The notes under the pieces are model-generated. The model had not been told where the DNA came from. It did not search any database and saw only the letters and a program-made list of their open reading frames with translations. A DNA stretch of 64,000 bases from the NCBI GenBank assembly GCA_945877815.1, contig CAMDWJ010000014.1:1-64000 (forward strand), read 5' to 3'. Shown here one piece after another: positions 9,474 to 17,637 of the stretch (positions are counted from its first letter, which is position 1; each line of letters opens with the position of its first letter). Source of the DNA: Caenispirillum bisanense. GTDB lineage: Bacteria > Pseudomonadota > Alphaproteobacteria > Rhodospirillales > UBA2165. The position numbers and the translations under genes are program-made.

Positions 9474-11180
9474 CTAAAGCGCGGCCCTCATATATTTGCG
9501 CCCGACGAGTGCCAAGATGGCCAGCAGCAACGTATAGAGCAGGCTGACGGTGGCGGCGCCCGACCAAGAACCGTCATCCAGTTTCTCGAAGACGACGATC
9601 GAGAGAACGCGCGAATTCGCGGTGTAGAGGAACAGCGACGAAGTCAGTTCCCGCAGGCCGAAAATAATCATCAGGAACATGGCCGACACCACACCGCCGC
9701 GTAGCAGCGGCAAGGTGATGCGCCGGACCATCTGCGCGCGCGAGGCACCCGAAACCAGAGCGGCATGTTCGAGATCGTCGTGGATCTGATGCATCGAGGC
9801 GGAGATCACGCGGTAGCCGGCGGGCATGAACTTGCCGATGAAGGAGACGATGATCACCAAGATCGTGCCATAGATGGGCAACGGCACGGCAACCCAGGTC
9901 CACAGAATGCCGAGTGCCATCACGAGGCCGGGCACGGCGAGCGGCAGCATCGCGATATATTCGAGCCCTTGCCGGCCGGGCAGATCTGTGCGGTTCACCA
10001 CGTAACAGACGATGAAATACAGCCCGACGCCGAACACCGCGACCGTGCCGCCCGCGATCAGGCTGTTCAGCAATCCGGCGTAGACCGCGCGGTCGTTGAG
10101 GATATTGACGAAATTCTTGGTGGTCATCTGCGTAATATCGAACAGGGAGGCGAGATCGCGGATGAACAGATTGGGACGGAACGCACCCTGGATGAGCGCG
10201 AACAGCGGCAGGCCAACGGCGAGGATGAAGTAAAGCAGGACGAACGCCGCGGCGAACCAGCGCAACTTGCCGAGGGGGATCATCCGCGCCTGAGCGCCCT
10301 TGCCGGTCAATGTGCGATAGTCACGTCCCTTCAAGATTGCGCGTTGCGTGAAGACAAGGCAGCAGACAATGGCGGTCAAAAAGACCGCGACAGCGCTCGC
10401 CTGGTTGGGATTGGCGGGCGCGGTCGACATCAGACTGTAGATGCGAATCGACAGGGTCTCGATGCCGGCGGGAAAGCCCAAGATCTGCGGGATCGGGAAA
10501 TCCTCGACCATGAAGACGAAGATCAGCAGCATCGAGCCAATGATGGCGGGCTTCACGAGCGGAAAAGTAATCTTGCCGAGAATTCTGCGAGTCGTTCCGC
10601 CATGCACGGCGGCGGATTCCTCCATGTCGGGATTCACCAACGTCAACGCGCTATAGAGAAAGATATAGGGGAACGGGGTGAAATAGAGCCCGAGGAGAAA
10701 GGCCATACCGCCGATCGATTCGATCTCAAGCTCCAGCGGAATGCCAAGCTGGCGCAGGATCATGTTCAGATAGGCCGACTTGCCTGATGCGAGCAGCGCC
10801 CAGGCGACGGCGGCGATGAGCTGCGAGACGAAAATCGGCATGATGCCGGCGAGATGGATGAATGGCTTCCACGGAATGTCGCTGCGCGCGGCCAGCCAAG
10901 CCATGCCGCATCCGAAGATCATGGAAATCGCCGTCCCGATCACCGACATGATCAGGGTATTGGTCAGGGCGCGGGCATTTTCCGGCCGCCACAGGGCGGC
11001 GAAGTTGGCCAGAGTGAAGTTGGGCGCGCGGCTGGCCGAGAAGGGCGCGACATCGACAAACGACGTATAGAGCACCATGCAGCACGGCACTATGATGAGA
11101 ATCGCCAGGATGGCGTACAATAGGGCCGGGACCGAAATGCGGACCAGATTGCGGCCGAGCGCTGTGTGCGTGAACTGCAT
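9474..11180 (-). CDS. ABC transporter permease, two fused BPD_transp_1-type domains (FbpB-like architecture)
   Basis: 568 aa, many TM segments; two inner-membrane permease EAA-type regions (ESAAVHGGTTRRILGKITFPLVKPA and EHAALVSGASRAQMVRRITLPLLRGG). Confidence 0.93.
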   Translation of the reverse strand: MQFTHTALGRNLVRISVPALLYAILAILIIVPCCMVLYTSFVDVAPFSASRAPNFTLANFAALWRPENARALTNTLIMSVIGTAISMIFGCGMAWLAARSDIPWKPFIHLAGIMPIFVSQLIAAVAWALLASGKSAYLNMILRQLGIPLELEIESIGGMAFLLGLYFTPFPYIFLYSALTLVNPDMEESAAVHGGTTRRILGKITFPLVKPAIIGSMLLIFVFMVEDFPIPQILGFPAGIETLSIRIYSLMSTAPANPNQASAVAVFLTAIVCCLVFTQRAILKGRDYRTLTGKGAQARMIPLGKLRWFAAAFVLLYFILAVGLPLFALIQGAFRPNLFIRDLASLFDITQMTTKNFVNILNDRAVYAGLLNSLIAGGTVAVFGVGLYFIVCYVVNRTDLPGRQGLEYIAMLPLAVPGLVMALGILWTWVAVPLPIYGTILVIIVSFIGKFMPAGYRVISASMHQIHDDLEHAALVSGASRAQMVRRITLPLLRGGVVSAMFLMIIFGLRELTSSLFLYTANSRVLSIVVFEKLDDGSWSGAATVSLLYTLLLAILALVGRKYMRAAL

Positions 11181-11185
11181 TGGCG

Positions 11186-12289
11186 CTATTCCTTTGGCAG
11201 CAATAGCATGTTGCGTGGGACGACGGTGAGTGCCACGCGGGTTCCAATGCGGATGTCGGCGGTCACATCGCGTGCCAGCGCTTCCCAGATCAGATTGTCG
11301 TGCACCTTGATGCGGTATTGCATATGCGAGCCGATAAAGCTCGCCAGCAGGACATCGCCGACCAGGGTATTTTCCGGGAGGTCGGCGGTACTGGCGTTCG
11401 CGTCGATCTTGCGGATTTCGATATCGTCGGGACGGGCGCAGGCGACGATGCCGGCCGCACCCTCCGGGGGCGGTCCCTCGGCGCGCATTTTCTGCCCGTT
11501 CGCGGCCAGGGTCACGATCGTCGAATTGCCTTCGCGGCTGGTGACGGTCGCGTCGAAAATGTTGGAATAGCCGAGGAAGTCCGCGATCGTGCTGGTGCGC
11601 GGCCGGTGATAGAGCGTGACCGGATCGTCCTCCTGCATCACGTGGCCGAACTGCATCACCACGATCTTATCGGCCAAGGCCAGGGCTTCTTTTTGGTCGT
11701 GCGTGACGTAGACGCTCGTGATCTTGAGCTGGGTCTGCAATTCGCGCAGCTGCACGCGCAGATGGTCGCGCAGGCGGGCGTCAAGATTGGAGAGCGGCTC
11801 GTCGAACAGCAGGATTGACGGCTGCATGACGAGGCTGCGCGCCAGCGCCACCCGTTGCATTTGCCCGCCGGACAGGTAGCTGGCACCGCGATCGTCGAAG
11901 CCAGACAATCCAACGAGCTTCAGGATATCGGTGACACGGCGCTTGATCTCGCTCTTACTCACGTTGGCCATCTCGAGCGGGAAGGACACGTTCTGGAAGA
12001 CAGTCATGTGGGGCCAGATGGCGTAGGACTGGAAGACCATGCCGACCTTACGCTGGTTGGTCGGCACGTTTATGCCCTGTGCATGGTCGTAGACGATGCG
12101 CCCGCCGATGGCGATATGACCGGTGTCGGGGCTTTCCAGGCCGGCGATGCAGCGCATCGTCGTGGTCTTGCCGCAGCCGGAGGGCCCGAGCAGGACGAGC
12201 ATCTCGCCCTCGGCTATATCAATGTTGATTCCGGCAATCGCCGCAGTGTCCCCGTAGGTTTTGCGCAGGTTCTTGATTTCGATGGTCAT
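11186..12289 (-). CDS. ABC transporter ATP-binding protein (FbpC/PotA-like, with C-terminal TOBE-like region)
   Basis: Walker A GPSGCGKTTTMR, signature YLSGGQMQRVALARSLV, Walker B ILLFDEPLSNLD. Confidence 0.96.
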   Translation of the reverse strand: MTIEIKNLRKTYGDTAAIAGINIDIAEGEMLVLLGPSGCGKTTTMRCIAGLESPDTGHIAIGGRIVYDHAQGINVPTNQRKVGMVFQSYAIWPHMTVFQNVSFPLEMANVSKSEIKRRVTDILKLVGLSGFDDRGASYLSGGQMQRVALARSLVMQPSILLFDEPLSNLDARLRDHLRVQLRELQTQLKITSVYVTHDQKEALALADKIVVMQFGHVMQEDDPVTLYHRPRTSTIADFLGYSNIFDATVTSREGNSTIVTLAANGQKMRAEGPPPEGAAGIVACARPDDIEIRKIDANASTADLPENTLVGDVLLASFIGSHMQYRIKVHDNLIWEALARDVTADIRIGTRVALTVVPRNMLLLPKE

Positions 12290-12400
12290 TAGGCGAATTT
12301 CCTCCCCTCGTCAGGCCGCATCTTGGCCAGCATGCCCGATAATGTAAATATAGATCGAGATTAACTCTGTTATCGCCTTGCCTGCGGAGGAGAGCCCGTT

Positions 12401-12928
12401 ATGAGCGAAAAACCCCCTTATCGTTTCAGTTTCGAAAATGAGGTGAAGCCATACCGCATCCAGCCGCCGAAAAGCCCGAAGGATATCTTCCTTCGTATGG
12501 TCGAAGGCACTGATATCAGCATCATGCTGGCATCGCGTGACGCAGGCTACCACACCCAGCCCCATCAGCACGATGCCGAGCAGTTCAATTATATCGTCGA
12601 GGGCGAATTATGGATATTCGTCGAGGAGCACGGTTATCGTTGCGTGAAGGGCGATATCATGCGCGTGCCGCGCAATAAAATCCATTGGGCCTGGAACCGC
12701 GGTACCGGCCCGTGCGTGATGCTGGAAGCTCACACCCCGCCATTGACCGGCGAGGCGATGATCAAGATCGGCGCGGTGGCGATGCTGGCACCCGACGAGG
12801 TGGCGCTCGATGGCGTCACCAACTTGCAGGTTCCCTATCCGCAAATGGCAGAGGTCGAGGAGCGCGCGATCCGCGAACCTTTCGAAGCGAACCGCCAGCC
12901 GGTCCGCAGCCTCGTTCCGGCCGAATAG
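12401..12928 (+). CDS. Cupin-domain protein
   Basis: Cupin motif-like YHTQPHQHDAEQFNYIVEGELWIFVEE..GDIMRVPRNKIHW; divergent from the ABC operon. Confidence 0.85.
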   Translation: MSEKPPYRFSFENEVKPYRIQPPKSPKDIFLRMVEGTDISIMLASRDAGYHTQPHQHDAEQFNYIVEGELWIFVEEHGYRCVKGDIMRVPRNKIHWAWNRGTGPCVMLEAHTPPLTGEAMIKIGAVAMLAPDEVALDGVTNLQVPYPQMAEVEERAIREPFEANRQPVRSLVPAE

Positions 12929-12938
12929 GACCGAGTAG

Positions 12939-13139
12939 CTAGGCGAGAATAGGACGACCGCCTTTCGGTCCGAGCAGCAGACCGAGCAGCAGACCGAGCA
13001 GCGGGAAGACAAGGATAACGACGGTCCACAGCACCTTGGCGCCGGTCGAGGACGAGCTTTGGACTGTTTTAACAATGGCATAGATATCGAAGATGAGAAT
13101 GATCAGACCGATCAATCCGCCAACCTGTACGTCGATCAT
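12939..13139 (-). CDS. Small membrane protein, PLDc_N (phospholipase D nuclease N-terminal)-like
   Basis: 66 aa with two TM segments (GLIGLIILIFDIYAIVKTV.. KVLWTVVILVFPLLGLLLGLLLG). Confidence 0.7.
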   Translation of the reverse strand: MIDVQVGGLIGLIILIFDIYAIVKTVQSSSSTGAKVLWTVVILVFPLLGLLLGLLLGPKGGRPILA

Positions 13140-13202
13140 GGCGAAGTCCCGTCTATAGTTGCGTGCAGGAGGACAACCTCGCCGGGCGGCAAAGGTTCCG
13201 TC

Positions 13203-13967
13203 TCACCCGATAAAGTCGACCGTCACCATCTCGAAGGGGATCTCGCGTTCGCACACCGGCGGCGGTGGCATCGTGACCCGCTTGACGATGCGAAAGCGCG
13301 TCGTCGAGAGGCCATTCTCGGGGTAGCTGGGATCTGGACCCGCCCCCCAGCGCTGACGATAAAGAGCCTCGTTGCGGGCCGCGTCCGGTGTCGGGCTGTA
13401 ATCGTCGTTCTGGCCTTCGTTCTTGTGATCGAGCGCATCGAAGGTGCCCTTGCGGCGACCGAGCTTGAACCCGGCCGCGGTCAGGCGGTCGCGCAGATCG
13501 TGGTCTTCCCAACCCCATCCCCAGTAATCGGTGGCATAGCCGTTGGCCGCCTCGAACTGGCGGTTCTTGAGCAGCACCACGGTGGCGAACATCTCGTCGA
13601 GCGGGTTCTCGACGATGTTCTTCGAAACACCCGGATTGAGCGGCCGCGTCTCCGCGCCGTACCACACGATCATCGAGGGCAGGCTCGGCATCGAATAATC
13701 CGCCCAAATGGGAAGGTAATCGACGTCGTGGAAACAGACGTAATCGATCGACTCCTTGAGAAGCTGATAGCCGATGTTGCGTAGCAGCCCGCGGTTGAAC
13801 GGCAGGCCCGGGACCTGCTCGACGAAAACGAAGCGGACCGGAATATGGCGGTCGTTCTTATCGCGCGAGAAATAGGCCGCGAGGTGGGGAACGAAACGGC
13901 GCAGATGCTCCGCCCGATCGCGGTAGGGAATGACCACGCCGAGACGGGGCAGCCGCTTGGTGTTCAT
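13203..13967 (-). CDS. Galactosyltransferase-like protein, GT7 / beta-1,4-galactosyltransferase family
   Basis: Start at MNTKRLPRLGVVIPYRDRAEHL; contains VIPYRDRAEHL, PFNRGLLRNIGY, YVCFHDVDYLP and YWGWGWEDHDLRDRL, resembling animal beta4GalT motifs. Confidence 0.82.
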   Translation of the reverse strand: MNTKRLPRLGVVIPYRDRAEHLRRFVPHLAAYFSRDKNDRHIPVRFVFVEQVPGLPFNRGLLRNIGYQLLKESIDYVCFHDVDYLPIWADYSMPSLPSMIVWYGAETRPLNPGVSKNIVENPLDEMFATVVLLKNRQFEAANGYATDYWGWGWEDHDLRDRLTAAGFKLGRRKGTFDALDHKNEGQNDDYSPTPDAARNEALYRQRWGAGPDPSYPENGLSTTRFRIVKRVTMPPPPVCEREIPFEMVTVDFIG

Positions 13968-14812
13968 CGAAGGCTGTCTTCCAAAAGCGCGCGCAATTCG
14001 TTCGTTACCTCGGTCTCGATGCCGAACCAGGCCTTCCAGGCGGGGCGTCCTTGATGGAGCAGCATGCCGAGTCCGTTGACGGTCTGGTGACCGCGCGCGC
14101 GCGCCGCAGCCAGGAACGGCGTCTCCAGCGGAACATAGACGATATCGGCGACGACCGCCGAAGCGGGCAGCGCGTCGAGCCGAATATCGAGCGCCGGCTG
14201 GCCGACCATGCCCTGGCTGGTCGTGTTGACGACGATGGCCGCACCCGCCAGGGCATCGTGCCGCCAATCCCAGGGATGTGCCGCGAGGGGGGCGCCGAAA
14301 TCCGCGGCCAATTTCTGAGCGCGCTCGTTCGAACGGTTGACGATGCGGATCTCGGTTACGCCTGCTTGCATCAGTGCGAAGGCGACCGCCCGCGCACCGC
14401 CGCCGGCACCCAGCACGACCGCAGGCCCCGCATCGGCGCGCCAGGCCGGGATGGATTGGCGCAGGTTTTCGATGAAGCCGAAGCAATCGTTGTTGGTGCC
14501 GGCGAGCGCGCCGTCGGCCTTCACAGTGACGCAGCTGATCGCGCCGATGCGTTGGGCGACCTCGTCGACCTCGTCAACCAGTGCCATCGCCGCCTGTTTA
14601 TGCGGGATCGTCAGATTGCACCCAGAGAAACCGAGGGGCCCTAGCGCACGCAAGGCGGCGCCAAGCCCATCCGGCGCAATGGCGAGCGGCACGTAGGTTC
14701 CGGCCAAGCCATGTCGCTTGAACCAAAAATTATGCAGTAGCGGCGAGCGCGAATGCATCACCGGCCAACCCATCACGCCGGCGAGCAGGAAGCGCCGCGG
14801 CACTTCGGACAT
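13964..14812 (-). CDS. aroE: Shikimate dehydrogenase family protein
   Basis: GWPVMHSRSPLLHNFWF, NLTIPHKQAA, NNDCFGFIENL, VVLGAGGGARAVAFAL, VVNTTSQGMVGQP; overlaps the next gene by 4 bp. Confidence 0.88.
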   Translation of the reverse strand: MSEVPRRFLLAGVMGWPVMHSRSPLLHNFWFKRHGLAGTYVPLAIAPDGLGAALRALGPLGFSGCNLTIPHKQAAMALVDEVDEVAQRIGAISCVTVKADGALAGTNNDCFGFIENLRQSIPAWRADAGPAVVLGAGGGARAVAFALMQAGVTEIRIVNRSNERAQKLAADFGAPLAAHPWDWRHDALAGAAIVVNTTSQGMVGQPALDIRLDALPASAVVADIVYVPLETPFLAAARARGHQTVNGLGMLLHQGRPAWKAWFGIETEVTNELRALLEDSLR

Positions 14813-14820
14813 GTCAGCGA

Positions 14821-15528
14821 TCAGACCAGCTTGGAGTGGAAATGGTCCCAAGTGCGCTTGAACAGCGTGTCGGTCCACAGCTTCGCCTTGGCGGCGGCGC
14901 ATTCTTCCTCGGTGAACGCATAGGGCGTGCCGATCTGCATCGCCATATACTGACGATAGGCGTTCTCTTCGAGGTAATTGGCGAGCACGAAGGCATCGAC
15001 GATGCTTTTGCCGACGGTCACCGCGCCATGCGCCTTCATCATCGCGGCCGGGCGGTCGCCCAGCGTTTCGACGAGGCGGGCCGCCATCGCGAGATTGTTG
15101 ATCGAGTTCGGCGAATCCAGCACCGGCATCGGATAGACCAGCGAGCCTTGTGCGTAGACCGGCATGTAATCATGCCCGGTCATGGTGAGAAACGTCGACC
15201 ATTTCGGATGGGCATGCACGATGGCCTGCACATCGGGCCGCGCCTTATAGATGCCGGCATGCAGATGGAATTCCAACGGCGGCGCGCCGTTGCCCTCGAT
15301 TACCTTGCCGTCCATATCGATTGTGCAGATATCGTCGGTCGTCAGCTTCGCGCGCTGGCACGAGCCGATATTGATGAACATGCGGTCGGCGCCGACGCGG
15401 ATGCTGGCATGGCCGTTGTAATCGATGATATCGGAACTCTCGAGCATGCGAATGCAATCGACGAGCTGCTGTTTTTGCTTTTCCGCTTCGCTCGCGGCCA
15501 GGGCCGTCTTTGTCGATAGGGCGTCCAT
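14821..15528 (-). CDS. Class II aldolase/adducin family protein
   Basis: GHASIRVG, FHLHAGIYKARPDVQAIVHAHPKWS, MMKAHGAVTVGKS. Confidence 0.88.
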   Translation of the reverse strand: MDALSTKTALAASEAEKQKQQLVDCIRMLESSDIIDYNGHASIRVGADRMFINIGSCQRAKLTTDDICTIDMDGKVIEGNGAPPLEFHLHAGIYKARPDVQAIVHAHPKWSTFLTMTGHDYMPVYAQGSLVYPMPVLDSPNSINNLAMAARLVETLGDRPAAMMKAHGAVTVGKSIVDAFVLANYLEENAYRQYMAMQIGTPYAFTEEECAAAKAKLWTDTLFKRTWDHFHSKLV

Positions 15529-15549
15529 CGTCTCACCATCCTCCCCAGC

Positions 15550-16305
15550 TTACCAACTCATTTGGGCGCGGACCTGACCGCGCCATAGATCCCAGGCCCG
15601 CAGTGCCGCCGTCTGGTTGACGGCATCGGCGAGCAACCCTTCTTCCTCGTTCAATGCAGCTGCCGGTGCCCCGCCGCCGAGCGCGTGCGTCCAATGCTGA
15701 ACCCGCGCATTTACTTCCATATATACAGCCCGAAATACGGCGCTCTGCAAGGTCGGACCGCAGGCCACACTCCCGTGCGCCCGCATCAGGGCGACGTCCT
15801 TGTCGCCCAGGACCTGCACGAACGCCGCGCCTTTGGTTGCATTGCCGACCAGCATGTCGGTCGCGCCGAACCTCTCGGCGATATCGAACACCGGCACCCC
15901 GGCGGCAATGAACGCCGCGTTATGGAACATGGCCTGCATCGGCACATTGACCAACCCGAAGGGAATGACCGACGGCGAATGGCTGTGCACCACCGCCATC
16001 ACGTCGGGCCGCGCCGCATAGATCGCGCCGTGGATGAAACGTTCGAGGAAGCTGCCGCGCCCATTGGCGTTGCACGGATTGCAATCGAGATCGTATTCGA
16101 TGATGTCGTCGGGCATGACCAGCGCCGGCGCCTGCGCGCGCGACATCAGAAACCGGTCGGGTGCGCTCGGATGGCGCATGGAGACATGCCCCATACCGTC
16201 GACCACGCCTTGCATCGCCAGGATGCGCGCGGCGGCGGCGAGGTCTGCCAGCTGCGCCGGGTCGACCGGCCCGCCTGATTTGGGAATTGCGTCAGCCATC
16301 GTCAC
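15550..16305 (-). CDS. Class II aldolase/adducin family protein (second, tandem)
   Basis: GMGHVSMRHP, FIHGAIYAARPDVMAVVHSHSPSVI, LMRAHGSVACGP. Confidence 0.88.
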   Translation of the reverse strand: MTMADAIPKSGGPVDPAQLADLAAAARILAMQGVVDGMGHVSMRHPSAPDRFLMSRAQAPALVMPDDIIEYDLDCNPCNANGRGSFLERFIHGAIYAARPDVMAVVHSHSPSVIPFGLVNVPMQAMFHNAAFIAAGVPVFDIAERFGATDMLVGNATKGAAFVQVLGDKDVALMRAHGSVACGPTLQSAVFRAVYMEVNARVQHWTHALGGGAPAAALNEEEGLLADAVNQTAALRAWDLWRGQVRAQMSW

Positions 16306-16402
16306 ACTCGCTCGATCATGCGCATCGAATATAACCCGGTGCGTGCTTAAGCAAAGATTTTCACGGCGACACCGCGATCACGCCCAAATCGTCCGTGCCG
16401 CG

Positions 16403-16512
16403 ATCGACGTGGCATCGACATGGCATCGACAGCGGATCGACACGATATCGACATCGCATCGACATCGCATCGACATTGGATCGACAGGTTATCGACCGGA
16501 CATCGACGACTT
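16403..16512. repeat. Ten perfect tandem units of ATCGAC-N5, period 11 bp
   Basis: Read directly: atcgacgtggc atcgacatggc atcgacagcgg atcgacacgat atcgacatcgc atcgacatcgc atcgacattgg atcgacaggtt atcgaccggac atcgacgactt, followed by a degenerate ATCGGC at 16513. Confidence 0.97.
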
Positions 16513-16832
16513 ATCGGCCGAAACCCGACATTTTTTGTGGCTCGTCAGACCGTTCGTCGGGCCGGTCCGCATCTAATTCATTGATTTAGCTGGATATTTT
16601 TGGCGAGGTCGAAGTTAATGACGTCACGCCGGCATGCGCGGCGGTCGGGAGTCTATCGACAATGTCCAAGAGCGGTCGTCTATGGGGGAGGATTGGAACA
16701 AATAAAGAACATTACCTGGATTCCGGCCGCTCGGGTCAAGGTTCGTTGCCTCTCGCAATAATCCGCGATCTGCGGCACTCTTTCCCCCAACGTCCCGACC
16801 ACACATTAGGGTTAAACGGGGGGGGGGCACAC

Positions 16833-17228
16833 ATGGCAGGCACACGCACGATCGGCGGCCGCATCGATCTGTACGATTCCCACGCGCTATCCGAGCAATT
16901 GCATGGCTGGATCGACGAGGAAGGCGTCGTCGCTGCGGCCGTGCTGCAGAAGGCGCGGCTCTAAAACACCGACAAACGCTACATCCTCGATGCCCCCGAC
17001 TGGACCCGGCACGGCCGCTCCGCCCCGTTCAGGCGCAACGATCGGATGCAGGACGTTCCGCCGATCGGAATCATCGTCTTTCCCGAAACCGACATCCCGG
17101 TCCGTGCGCGCGCGGCCGGAAAGGGCTTTCCAACGCTCGATGGCTACATCGCCGCGATCGCCGCCGCGCACGGGTTCGCCGTCAATGCCGCCGGTCTGAA
17201 AGTGATCGATCCTTGGCCCGCGCGGTAG
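16833..17228 (+). pseudogene. ORF of unknown function interrupted by one in-frame TAA (16962-16964), preceded by a G10 tract
   Basis: [89 protein letters not shown]...IDPWPAR reads in a single frame apart from one TAA. Confidence 0.6.
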
Positions 17229-17251
17229 TGCCGATCCGTGGCCTCGCTCAG

Positions 17252-17357
17252 GGTTGATGTCGCGCACCTCGTTGACGATGCGGATGGAAACGCGCCCCAG
17301 GAAGTCCATATCGAACGTATAGAAATCCGCCGTCATGCCGTCGGTCGAGGTGACGGT
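17252..17357 (-). pseudogene. Relic of the guaA 3' region
   Basis: Ungapped DNA match to guaA at about 26385-26490 (same offset throughout); protein [34 protein letters not shown] vs Gua[35 protein letters not shown]. Confidence 0.9.
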
Positions 17358-17439
17358 GCGCGCCAATATTAGCGTCAAGTTCGCCTTGATAGATATGGGC
17401 GCGGTCCGCGAGCAGGACATCGCGCCCGACGCAGTGCTG

Positions 17440-17637
17440 CGCCGGGCGGTCGATGTCTGCGGCGCTGGCTTGGTGATATGGGGCTCCGATATCGGCACTT
17501 CGTCCGGCACCTATAAGGAGATTCTCGCGCGGGCGTACTAGTCTGCCAGCCTGCTCATCATCGCCGAGCGCCGCGAGGTGCTGCACGATACGGGGCGGCG
17601 GGTGCTGACGGGGTGGGGGTGGGTGAAGGACCATAGC
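17440..17637 (+). pseudogene. Amidohydrolase C-terminal relic
   Basis: [58 protein letters not shown] resembles the C-terminal end of amidohydrolase-2-type proteins (..DxFGxxxxxWGSD..); interrupted by TAG. Confidence 0.6.

Noticed and set aside
620-9477. Long plus-strand ORFs opposite the SBP array (e.g. 620-1747, 5119-6315, 6303-7208, 7471-8313)
   Set aside because: They recur at the same place opposite each SBP copy and are explained by antisense reading of GC-rich conserved genes; no signal peptide or family motifs.
692-12289. Naming the array transporter a ferric-iron (Fbp) system
   Set aside because: Overall architecture resembles FbpABC, but I could not identify the paired-tyrosine iron-binding motif in the SBPs, so the substrate is left open.
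13203-14486. 427-aa version of the galactosyltransferase ORF
   Set aside because: The first 173 residues overlap aroE in another frame and are Arg-rich; the MNTKRL start at 13967 is far more plausible.
16403-16512. CRISPR array interpretation of the ATCGAC repeats
   Set aside because: Constant part is only 6 bp and filler 5 bp; no spacer-length inserts and no cas genes in the window.
16034-16576. Plus-strand ORF reading through the 11-bp repeat
   Set aside because: The period is not a multiple of 3, and the rest of the ORF is antisense to the aldolase gene.
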